Part shown: piece by piece, positions 27,932 through 35,939 of the stretch
Layout: every line of letters begins with the position of its first letter
How positions within the stretch are numbered: the first letter of the stretch is position 1
NCBI GenBank assembly: GCA_964486295.1
Contig: CAZAMF010000011.1
Span: 1-64,000 of the forward strand
Source of the DNA: CALBZG01 sp964486295
Lineage (GTDB): Bacteria; Bacillota; Clostridia; Peptostreptococcales; Anaerovoracaceae
DNA: 64,000 nucleotides
Reading direction: 5' to 3'
Notes under the pieces: model-generated
The model's input: the letters and a program-made list of their open reading frames with translations, nothing else
What the model was told of the DNA's origin: nothing
Database searches by the model: none
Translations under genes and position numbers: made by a program

Positions 27932-29035
27932 ATGAAGATTATTATGACATGCGGAGGTACCGGGGGGCATATATATCCCGCCATTGCCATCGCAGATAAA
28001 ATCAAAGAAATGAGCCCTGATGCCGAGATCCTTTTCATAGGAACCGGAAGGCCGCTTGAGAAGCAGCTGATCCCTTCGGCGGGATATCAGCTGGTCTTTA
28101 TAACGGCCAGCGGCTTCAACAGAAAAAACCTCCTGAAAAACTTCCGGACCTTTTTTGATGTGATAAAGGGCAGCAGGGAAGCGGCTGAAATCATCAGAGA
28201 GTTTTGCCCTGACGCTGTGATCGGCACGGGAGGCTATGTTTGCGGACCTGTGATCTTCGAGGCTCACCGGGCCGGGATCAAGACCTATCTGCATGAGCAG
28301 AATGCCGCTCCGGGTATGACAAATAAATTGCTTGAGCCGATTGTAGACAGAGTTTTCCTCGGATTTCAGGCTGCGGCGCAGGCTTTCAGAAACAAAGGCA
28401 AATTGATCGTAAGCGGAAACCCGGTCAGGAAGACATTTGGCACCCAAAACAAAAACTCGGCCCGGGAACAACTTGGGATCGATCCGAATTCATTCGTGAT
28501 CCTGGCCTTCGGCGGCAGCCAGGGGGCCGGCATGATCAACAAAGTCATGCTGGAATCCATGCCTATGATTGCAGGGATGGAGCATACGATTGTCTTTTTC
28601 GGAACCGGGGATAAATATTATGACGCTGTGATGGCTGATCTTAACGAAATGGGGCTGGCAGGCAGGGACAACATTAAGATCATGAGATATATCAGCAGTA
28701 TGGAAAGATATCTCGCCGCCGCTGACATCGTTATTTGCAGATCCGGCGCATTGACCGTTGCTGAACTCGCCGTCACAGGAACGCCTGCTGTTCTGATCCC
28801 TTCGCCCAATGTAACCGGCAATCACCAGTTTTTTAATGCCAGAGCGGTTGCCGATCACGGCGGAGCCCTGATCATTGAAGAAAAAGAACTGGAAACAGTA
28901 AGCCTCGGTTCGATCCTGTATGAGCTGTACAAAGATCCACAGAAGCTGGCGCAGATGTCCAAGGATATGAAAAAACTGGGCAACATGGAAGCGGCCGATG
29001 TCATTTACGAAAACCTTGAATTGCCAGAGGTGTAG
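27932..29035 (+). CDS. murG: UDP-GlcNAc:lipid I GlcNAc transferase
   Basis: The 367-residue GT28 glycosyltransferase makes lipid II. N-terminal glycine-rich loop 1 is CGGTGGHIYPA, loop 2 is GTGGYVCGP, the EQNAAPGMTNK segment contacts the acceptor, and the C-terminal donor domain has GGSQGAGMINK and CRSGALTVAEL. It lies 15 nt after ftsW in the usual order. Confidence 0.97.
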   Translation: MKIIMTCGGTGGHIYPAIAIADKIKEMSPDAEILFIGTGRPLEKQLIPSAGYQLVFITASGFNRKNLLKNFRTFFDVIKGSREAAEIIREFCPDAVIGTGGYVCGPVIFEAHRAGIKTYLHEQNAAPGMTNKLLEPIVDRVFLGFQAAAQAFRNKGKLIVSGNPVRKTFGTQNKNSAREQLGIDPNSFVILAFGGSQGAGMINKVMLESMPMIAGMEHTIVFFGTGDKYYDAVMADLNEMGLAGRDNIKIMRYISSMERYLAAADIVICRSGALTVAELAVTGTPAVLIPSPNVTGNHQFFNARAVADHGGALIIEEKELETVSLGSILYELYKDPQKLAQMSKDMKKLGNMEAADVIYENLELPEV

Positions 29036-29038
29036 GCG

Positions 29039-29788
29039 ATGGCAACCAAAAAGGAAAAGAAAAACAGAAAAAGAAAAAAGAAACGCTATTCTCTTATATT
29101 CCTTGGAGCAATAGCTTTTCTCGTATTACTCTATTTATTTTTTAGCTCGAGCCTGTTCAATATTAAATCCATCGAGGTGTCGGGGAACAATTTTCACACC
29201 GCCGGCGAGATAATAAAAATGTCCGGCGCCAAGCTGGGAATGCCGATTTTTAAAATCGACAAGAAGGAAATGATGGAGCCGTTGACAGAAGATCCGTATA
29301 TCAAGGGTGTCGCGATAGGGCGAAAGCTGCCTTCAACCCTGACTATCAAGGTGACAGAACGAAAAGAAGAAGCAGCGGTGGCTTACGGCAATTCTTTCAT
29401 CATTATTGATCCGCAGTGCACCGTCCTGAGAAGAGTAGACTCGCAGCCCGAGGTCCCTCTTCTGATCGGGATGACGATCCTCAATATGCAGCCCGGAGAG
29501 ACCCTGGAAGTGGAGCAGGTGAATGTGCTTGAAAACACAATGGCTTTACTTCATGCCATGGACAGCAATGATCTCTATTTTAAAAAAATTGACATTTCCG
29601 ATGTGATCGTAAAAGCCTATATATACGATGGACTGGTTTGCCAGGGGAAACCGGAAAACATCCTGGAGGCGATGAATAACGGGAATCTTGAAGCGGTTTT
29701 GCTGGACCTGATGGATGAGCATATTGAACGCGGAACGATCAGCTTAGGGGGTAACGGATACTGCTCATTCAGCCCCGAGATAATATAA
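29039..29788 (+). CDS. ftsQ: Cell division protein DivIB/FtsQ
   Basis: This 249-residue bitopic protein has a very basic cytoplasmic N-terminus (KKEKKNRKRKKKR), one membrane span (about 20-38) and a POTRA domain starting FNIKSIEVSGNNFHTAGEII, followed by the FtsQ beta domain. It joins FtsL and DivIC in the divisome. It begins 3 nt after murG. Confidence 0.92.
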   Translation: MATKKEKKNRKRKKKRYSLIFLGAIAFLVLLYLFFSSSLFNIKSIEVSGNNFHTAGEIIKMSGAKLGMPIFKIDKKEMMEPLTEDPYIKGVAIGRKLPSTLTIKVTERKEEAAVAYGNSFIIIDPQCTVLRRVDSQPEVPLLIGMTILNMQPGETLEVEQVNVLENTMALLHAMDSNDLYFKKIDISDVIVKAYIYDGLVCQGKPENILEAMNNGNLEAVLLDLMDEHIERGTISLGGNGYCSFSPEII

Positions 29789-29826
29789 AAAACACTAAAA
29801 ACGGTATATATTTTGAACTTTTATTA

Positions 29827-29835
29827 TGCTATAAT
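29827..29835 (+). promoter_or_regulatory. Extended -10 promoter for ftsZ
   Basis: TGCTATAAT (29827-29835) is a TGn-extended perfect -10 box; no good -35 lies 17 bp upstream. The predicted leader contains the 17-nt odd palindrome AATTTCCCAGGGAAATT at about 29849-29865, just before the Shine-Dalgarno site at 29869-29875. Confidence 0.5.
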
Positions 29836-29883
29836 ACCACATATATATAATTTCCCAGGGAAATTTGCAGGAGGGTCTATTTG

Positions 29884-31026
29884 ATGTTACAATTCGAAAT
29901 GAATCAACAGAATGCTGCCAGGATTATGGTGATCGGCGTCGGCGGCGGAGGTTGCAATGCAGTAAACAGGATGATTGAAACAGGAATCAGAGGTGTTCAG
30001 CTGGTTGCTATTAATACTGATAAACAAGCGCTCGGCGGCTCACAGGCTGAGATCAAAATTCAGATCGGCGATAAGCTTACCCGCGGTCTGGGTGCTGGCG
30101 CAAACCCTGAGATCGGTCAGAAGGCGGCCGAAGAGAGCATTGAAGATATCGTTAAAATCATGGAAAATCTGGATATGGTTTTCATTACTGCAGGCATGGG
30201 CGGCGGTACCGGAACAGGCGCGGCACCTATTATTGCGAAAGCAGCCAAAGAACTGGGGATTCTCACTGTGGGAGTCGTCACTAAACCTTTTACCTTTGAA
30301 GGCAGAAAAAGGATGAACCATGCCGAACTCGGCATCAAGTTCCTCAAGAAATATGTTGATTCTCTTGTTATCGTTCCCAATGACAAGCTTCTGCAAATTG
30401 CCGAGAAAAACACCACGATGCTGGAAGCTTTCGGCATGGCCGATGAAATACTGAAGCAGGGTGTCAGAGGGATATCGGATATCATCGCAGAGGCCGGTAT
30501 TATTAACCAGGACTTCGCTGATGTGGATACAGTCATGAGAGATCGCGGTGTTGCCCATATGGGTGTGGGAAGAGGAAAAGGCGATGAACGCGTCCAGCAG
30601 GCTGTAGTTTCCGCAATCGAGAGTCCACTGCTTGAAACATCTATAAACGGAGCAAAGGCAATCCTATTGAACGTCCTCGGAGGCTATGACCTTGGGATGG
30701 TGGAAGTCAATGAAATCGCGGATCAGGTCCAGAAAGCGGCCGATGATGATGCTATCGTCATTTTCGGAGCTTCCGTCAAGGAAGAGCTGAAGGATGAAAT
30801 CATTGTGACGGTTATAGCTACCGGCTTTGATGAAAGACCTTCAGATGCGCTAAATCGTCTTGTATCCGAGACAGAAGAGGATGACTCCGGCGCAGAAAAA
30901 GCCAGCGCAACAGTGCCGGGCCAGATCGACAATCCATATGACAATGTCGGTACCTTTCCGACTATAAAGCCCATCTTTGATATACCGGTATTCTTAAAAG
31001 GTGGTAAAGACGGCAAGGGCATTTAA
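29884..31026 (+). CDS. ftsZ: Cell division GTPase FtsZ
   Basis: A protein of 380 residues from the ATG at 29884, with AGGAGGG 8 nt upstream; a TTG one codon earlier is less well spaced. Tubulin signature GMGGGTGTGAAP, the N-terminal VIGVGGGGCNAV loop, and the T7 catalytic loop NQDFADVDTVM are intact. The C-terminal tail ends FDIPVFLKGGKDGKGI, a conserved-tail type peptide for binding partners. No ftsA lies next to it; ZapA is encoded at 35.4 kb. Confidence 0.98.
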   Translation: MLQFEMNQQNAARIMVIGVGGGGCNAVNRMIETGIRGVQLVAINTDKQALGGSQAEIKIQIGDKLTRGLGAGANPEIGQKAAEESIEDIVKIMENLDMVFITAGMGGGTGTGAAPIIAKAAKELGILTVGVVTKPFTFEGRKRMNHAELGIKFLKKYVDSLVIVPNDKLLQIAEKNTTMLEAFGMADEILKQGVRGISDIIAEAGIINQDFADVDTVMRDRGVAHMGVGRGKGDERVQQAVVSAIESPLLETSINGAKAILLNVLGGYDLGMVEVNEIADQVQKAADDDAIVIFGASVKEELKDEIIVTVIATGFDERPSDALNRLVSETEEDDSGAEKASATVPGQIDNPYDNVGTFPTIKPIFDIPVFLKGGKDGKGI

Positions 31027-31040
31027 AATTATGACTTGTA

Positions 31041-31069
31041 AAAGAGCCGGTTAATACCGGCTCTTTATC
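31041..31069 (+). terminator. Terminator at the end of the dcw cluster
   Basis: AAAGAGCCGGT and ACCGGCTCTTT form an 11-bp stem around TAAT; the tail is TATCTTATT. Confidence 0.8.
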
Positions 31070-31093
31070 TTATTATGAAAGAATCTGGAATGC

Positions 31094-31870
31094 ATGGACA
31101 ATATTGCTTCACAAAATAGCAACTACTATAAATTGGCTAAACAGCTCTCCGTTAAAAAATACAGAGACAAGTCAGGACTGTATCTGATAGAAGGGGAAAA
31201 TCTGGTCAGGGAAGCGGCCATCAACGCTGCGGAAATAGAGTTTATCATTGCAAGGAGCGACTACGACAAGGAAAAATTGTTCGCCTTTATGATGCCCGGC
31301 GACCGGCCGGGCGTAAAAACCTGCACAATGGATGATAAGCTGTTTCAAAACCTTGCCCAGACAGAAAACAGCCAGGGGATCCTGGCGGTGGTGAAAAAGC
31401 CCGCCCAGGGAAGAATCCGACCCAAAGATAATTACGTTGTTCTGGATCGTCTGCAGGATCCGGGCAACATCGGAACGATTATCAGGACTGCCGACGCGGC
31501 CGGTTATGGCGGCGCAGTGATCATCAAAGGTACAGGCGACGTCTTTGCACCGAAAGTGGTCAGGGCAGCGGCAGGGTCGATATTCAGGCTCCCGCTGATC
31601 ATGGTGGAATCGGCTTCCGCCTGCATAGAACTTCTGAAAAGCGCCAATAAAAAAATCGTTGCGACGATCATGGATACAAGTCACTACTACTATGAAGAAG
31701 ATCTGACTGAAAATGTAGCGATCCTGATTGGAAACGAGGGAAACGGTTTAGACCCGGCTTTGATCGGGAATAGCGATGTTAAAATTAAAATACCGATGAA
31801 CGGAAAAATAGATTCCCTCAATGCGTCGGTTGCCGCCGGCATTCTGATGTATGAGGCTATGAGGAGATAA
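31094..31870 (+). CDS. SpoU/TrmH-family RNA 2'-O-methyltransferase
   Basis: The 258-residue SPOUT methyltransferase has an N-terminal substrate-binding L30-like domain and a C-terminal knot domain. The three SpoU motifs are visible: LDRLQDPGNIGTIIRTADAA, ILIGNEGNGLDP and IPMNGKIDSLNASVAAGI. It methylates a ribose in rRNA or tRNA; the target is not evident. It is located directly before pheS, 3 nt apart, as in several Firmicutes. Confidence 0.9.
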   Translation: MDNIASQNSNYYKLAKQLSVKKYRDKSGLYLIEGENLVREAAINAAEIEFIIARSDYDKEKLFAFMMPGDRPGVKTCTMDDKLFQNLAQTENSQGILAVVKKPAQGRIRPKDNYVVLDRLQDPGNIGTIIRTADAAGYGGAVIIKGTGDVFAPKVVRAAAGSIFRLPLIMVESASACIELLKSANKKIVATIMDTSHYYYEEDLTENVAILIGNEGNGLDPALIGNSDVKIKIPMNGKIDSLNASVAAGILMYEAMRR

Positions 31871-31873
31871 TTT

Positions 31874-32896
31874 ATGAAAGAAGAATTAAAAAAGATTCTG
31901 GAAGATGCAGCAAACCAGCTCGAGAAAGCGGTATCCATAGCGGATACAGAAGAAGTCCGTGTACGGATGCTGGGGAAAAAGAGCCAGCTTACCGAAATAC
32001 TCAGATCAATGGGGAAACTTCCTCCTGATGAAAAAAAGGAACTGGGGCAGCAGGCCAACACTGTAAGAAGCCAAATTGAAGAGATGCTTGAAGCTAAGTT
32101 CGCCGAGGTCAGAGCAAAAGCCAGACAGGAAAAATTCAAGCTTGAAAAAATAGACGTAACAGAACCGGGTGCCACCTGCAATCTGGGCACGAAGCATCTG
32201 ATTACAATCACCATTGAAGAGATCTCAAGAATTTTTATGTCTATGGGATTCTCTATAGCAGAAGGGCCGGAGGTTGAGACGGTATTCAACAATTTTGATG
32301 CCCTCAATGCAGGCCCGAACCATCCTTCAAGGGATCTGACCGATACATTTTATATCACAGAAAACACGCTGCTCCGGACTCAGACTTCCCCGGTGCAGGT
32401 AAGGACTCTGCTGAAACAGAATCCGCCGATCAAAGTCATCTCGCCGGGAAGGTGCTTCCGCTGCGATACGCCGGATGCCACACATTCCCCGATGTTCCAT
32501 CAGATCGAAGGTCTATTGGTGGATGAGGGGATTACCATGGCAGATCTCAAAGGTTGCCTTGACATCATGGCGAAGCAACTCTTCGGGTCGAATACCAGAA
32601 CCAAATTCAGACCGCATCACTTTCCGTTCACTGAGCCATCCGCTGAGATGGATGTGAGCTGCTTCAAGTGCGGGGGTAAGGGCTGCAGAGTCTGCAAGGG
32701 CTCCGGATGGATCGAGATCCTGGGATGCGGCATGGTGCATCCGAATGTCCTCGCTGTGGGCGGAGTGGATACGGAAAAATATACGGGATTCGCTTTCGGA
32801 ATGGGTGTTGAGAGAATCGCAATGCTCAGATATGGGGTTGATGATATTCGTTTGTTCTACGAAAACGATATGCGCTTCATCAACCAGTTCAAATAG
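31874..32896 (+). CDS. pheS: Phenylalanyl-tRNA synthetase alpha subunit
   Basis: The 340-residue class II synthetase subunit has an N-terminal coiled-coil arm, motif 2-type FRCDTPDATHSPMFHQIEG, and motif 3-like GFAFGMGVERIAMLRYGVDD. Phe-pocket segment HPNVLAVGGVD precedes motif 3. Length is typical. There is no T-box leader: the gene follows the methyltransferase at 3 nt spacing. Confidence 0.97.
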   Translation: MKEELKKILEDAANQLEKAVSIADTEEVRVRMLGKKSQLTEILRSMGKLPPDEKKELGQQANTVRSQIEEMLEAKFAEVRAKARQEKFKLEKIDVTEPGATCNLGTKHLITITIEEISRIFMSMGFSIAEGPEVETVFNNFDALNAGPNHPSRDLTDTFYITENTLLRTQTSPVQVRTLLKQNPPIKVISPGRCFRCDTPDATHSPMFHQIEGLLVDEGITMADLKGCLDIMAKQLFGSNTRTKFRPHHFPFTEPSAEMDVSCFKCGGKGCRVCKGSGWIEILGCGMVHPNVLAVGGVDTEKYTGFAFGMGVERIAMLRYGVDDIRLFYENDMRFINQFK

Positions 32897-32909
32897 GAGG
32901 TACCCGGAT

Positions 32910-35348
32910 ATGTTAGTTCCAATTACATGGATTAAAGATTATACAAATATAAATGTTTCTACCGATGAGTTCTGCGAAAAAATGATTATGTCCGGTTCAA
33001 ACCTGGAAACCTGCGAAATCATAGGTGAGGGGATTGAAGGGATCGTAATCGGAAAAATAGAAAAGATTGAAAAGCACCCCGATGCCGACAAACTGCTAGT
33101 CTGCCAGGTCAACGTCGGTAAAGAACGTCCGGTGCAAATCGTAACCGGCGCGTCCAATATATTTGAGGGGGCCGTGATTCCTGTTGCCCTTGACGGATCA
33201 AAAATACCCGGGCCGCTGCATGGCCAGCCAAAACAGGAAGGCGGCGTAGTCATTAAGAGCGGCAAGCTTCGCGGAGTGGATTCAGAGGGGATGCTTTGCT
33301 CCTGCAGCGAACTGGGCTTTGAGGACAAAGTCGTTCCGACTGTCCACAAGGATGGCATATGGATACTGAACGATATTATGGAGGAACCGTCTCCGGGAAC
33401 CGATTTCGCAAAAATCATGGATCTAGAGTGCGCTGTAGTCGACTTTGAAATTACTTCAAACAGACCGGATTGCCTTTCAATGATCGGAATGGCAAGGGAA
33501 GCGGCTGCAACGTTCTGCGAAGCCCTTAGATATCCGGATGTTTGTATCCAGTCAAAAGAAGGAAAAAGCAGCGATTACATTGCTGTGGACATAAGAAACG
33601 CTGAGTATTGCAAACGTTTTGTCGCAAGAGCCGTTACAAACGTCAAAGTCGGGCAGTCCCCTTGGTGGCTTCAGAAAAGACTGATGGCAGCGGGGATGCG
33701 GCCGATCAACAATATTGTCGATATCACCAATTTTGTCATGCTGGAATACGGACAGCCGATCCATGCCTATGATATCAGGGAAATACAAGGCGCGAAAATT
33801 ATCGTGGATACCGCTAAGACCGGAGACACTTTTATTACTCTTGACGGAAACGAGAGAAAACTCGCCGATCAGATACTGATGATCAACGATGAGCAAAAAG
33901 CCATCGGCATTGCGGGGATTATGGGCGGTCTGGAGTCCGGAATCGTTTCGGACACAGAGACGATCATCGTCGAGGCGGCAAATTTCAATGGAGACAATAT
34001 CAGATCAAGCTCCAAAAAACTCGGCTTGCGTACGGAGGCCAGCTCCCGGTTTGAAAAAGGAATCGACCCGAACCTTTGCGGCGAAGCAGCTGCAAGAGTT
34101 TGCAGGCTGATTGAAATCCTTGGTGCGGGCACAGTGATGGCCGAGGCGGTAGATCTCTATCCGGAGGTTGAATTGCCGAAGTCTTGTGATGTCAGAGTCA
34201 GCAGAATCAACAGCATGCTGGGGATCACCCTGAACCGGGATGAAATGATCGATATTTTTGAACGTCTGGAAATGAAGGCCGCCGGTGAAGGCGATGTTCT
34301 TACAGTCATACCGCCGACAGTCCGTCAGGATATGCTGACTGAAGTGGACTATGTTGAAGAAATCGCCAGAATATATGGTTATGACAAATTACCGACAACG
34401 GTACCGAAAGGCAATCTTGCCAGCTCCAAAACCTACGAAAGAAGCATCAGGGATCTGGCTCGGGACACTTTGTGCGCCCTGGGCTGCAACGAGATACAGA
34501 CGTATAGTTTTGTAAGCCCTAAAGGCGTGGATCTGATCGGCATAGATGAAGATTCCTGGGAAAGAAGCTTTGTGAGGCTCATCAATCCGTTAGGCGAAGA
34601 AAACTCGGTGATGAGGACCATCTTAACGCCTAACATGATGGAAGTTCTGGCCAGGAATTATACCAGAAATATTGAAAACGTACGCGCATTTGAAATCGGG
34701 AATACATTCCTCGCCAATGAAATGAATGAAGACGGGCTGCCTGATGAACAGGACTCACTGGCTATCGGGCTTTATGGCAAAGAGGAAACGTTCTTTACCT
34801 TGAAAGGCACTATTATCGAATTCCTGAAAAAACTCGGCATTTCAGATCTGACCTTTGCTGCGGAGAGCGAGTATAAGGTGTACCATCCGGGACGCTGCGC
34901 AAGAATCCTATGCGGAGAAATCGAATTGGGCATTATGGGTGAGGTTCACCCTGAAGTCACAGAACGATTCGGAATAGCTACGCGGGTCTATAACTGCGAA
35001 ATCATGTTTGATAAAGTGATCAAACAGGCCAACATCAATAAGGCTTACACGCCTCTTGCCAAATATCCATCAACATCAAGAGACATCGCGCTCCTCGTTA
35101 CGGAAGAGGAACAGGTTGGTACACTGGAGTCCATTATCAGGGACAGCGGTACGGAGCTGCTTGAAAAAGTTGAATTGTTCGATGTATACAGAGGCACGCA
35201 GGTGGAAGCGGGAATGAAGTCCTGTGCATTTAATCTGGTTTACAGAGCGAAAGACAGAACCCTTACCGATGAAGAAGTGAACGAGATCCATGGCAAAGTG
35301 CTGGCAGCACTCAGGGAAAAGGCCGGCGCAGTGCTGAGAGAGATATAA
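32910..35348 (+). CDS. pheT: Phenylalanyl-tRNA synthetase beta subunit
   Basis: A protein of 812 residues from the ATG at 32910, which has TAGGAGG upstream; the frame is open further upstream inside pheS but that is a shadow. Domain order is tRNA-binding EMAP-like domain (KIEKHPDADKLLVCQVN), B3/B4 editing domain (B3-like start near 210), B5, catalytic-like core and the C-terminal ferredoxin-fold anticodon-binding domain starting at PLAKYPSTSRDIALLV. It forms the heterotetramer with PheS and edits mischarged Tyr-tRNA(Phe). Confidence 0.97.
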   Translation: MLVPITWIKDYTNINVSTDEFCEKMIMSGSNLETCEIIGEGIEGIVIGKIEKIEKHPDADKLLVCQVNVGKERPVQIVTGASNIFEGAVIPVALDGSKIPGPLHGQPKQEGGVVIKSGKLRGVDSEGMLCSCSELGFEDKVVPTVHKDGIWILNDIMEEPSPGTDFAKIMDLECAVVDFEITSNRPDCLSMIGMAREAAATFCEALRYPDVCIQSKEGKSSDYIAVDIRNAEYCKRFVARAVTNVKVGQSPWWLQKRLMAAGMRPINNIVDITNFVMLEYGQPIHAYDIREIQGAKIIVDTAKTGDTFITLDGNERKLADQILMINDEQKAIGIAGIMGGLESGIVSDTETIIVEAANFNGDNIRSSSKKLGLRTEASSRFEKGIDPNLCGEAAARVCRLIEILGAGTVMAEAVDLYPEVELPKSCDVRVSRINSMLGITLNRDEMIDIFERLEMKAAGEGDVLTVIPPTVRQDMLTEVDYVEEIARIYGYDKLPTTVPKGNLASSKTYERSIRDLARDTLCALGCNEIQTYSFVSPKGVDLIGIDEDSWERSFVRLINPLGEENSVMRTILTPNMMEVLARNYTRNIENVRAFEIGNTFLANEMNEDGLPDEQDSLAIGLYGKEETFFTLKGTIIEFLKKLGISDLTFAAESEYKVYHPGRCARILCGEIELGIMGEVHPEVTERFGIATRVYNCEIMFDKVIKQANINKAYTPLAKYPSTSRDIALLVTEEEQVGTLESIIRDSGTELLEKVELFDVYRGTQVEAGMKSCAFNLVYRAKDRTLTDEEVNEIHGKVLAALREKAGAVLREI

Positions 35349-35380
35349 TTATTTTCTGTCAGGATGAAGAAAGGGTAGTT

Positions 35381-35935
35381 ATGGACATGAACAAAGTAAG
35401 TGTAAAAATCTACGGGCAGGATTATATTATAGCCGGAGAAAAGTCCAGGGATCATATCATAAAAGTCGCAGATTATGTGAGTACAAGGATGTATGAAGTT
35501 GCCGCGGCGATGCAGGGTGCACCCCTGTCATCGCTGGCGGTTCTTTCCGCGGTGAATGTCGCGGATGACTACTTTGACGCTTTAGAGGAAGCCAACCGCC
35601 TGAAGATGCTGAATACGCAGCTGGAGAAGGACGCGGAGCATTATGTCCAACTGTGGGAAGAGTCGAAGAGAACCTTTCTGGAGTACAAAAAGGATGGCCA
35701 ACTGCTGATCCAACAAAAAAACGAGATGACCAAAACCATTGAACAACAGTCGGATGAGATCCGAAGGCTCAGAAATCAATCCGAAGATCTGGAGGCCAAA
35801 ACAACCATCGCTGCGCAGGAGACCATCAACGAGCTTGAAAGCAAGTGCAGAGAGCTGGAAAACAGTTTCTTTGACATCCAGATGGAAAATATCAGGCTCA
35901 AGAGCGAGCTGGACAGGATGAGGAAGGGCGAGTAA
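35381..35935 (+). CDS. zapA: Cell division protein ZapA, long form
   Basis: The 184-residue protein opens with the ZapA domain (VSVKIYGQDYIIAGEKS, DHIIKVADYVSTRM, VLSAVNVADDYFDAL). About 110 residues of predicted coiled coil rich in Glu, Gln and Lys follow, longer than in typical ZapA proteins of around 90-110 residues. ZapA bundles FtsZ filaments. Its position before mutS2 and after pheT is common in Clostridia. Confidence 0.9.
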   Translation: MDMNKVSVKIYGQDYIIAGEKSRDHIIKVADYVSTRMYEVAAAMQGAPLSSLAVLSAVNVADDYFDALEEANRLKMLNTQLEKDAEHYVQLWEESKRTFLEYKKDGQLLIQQKNEMTKTIEQQSDEIRRLRNQSEDLEAKTTIAAQETINELESKCRELENSFFDIQMENIRLKSELDRMRKGE

Positions 35936-35939
35936 AGGC

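Noticed and set aside
31027..31873. T-box leader for pheST.
   Set aside because: No T-box core or specifier stem is seen; pheS follows the methyltransferase gene by 3 nt.
32745..32909. Upstream start giving a 55-residue extension of PheT.
   Set aside because: It overlaps pheS; the ATG at 32910 has TAGGAGG and begins at the family start MLVPITWIKDY.
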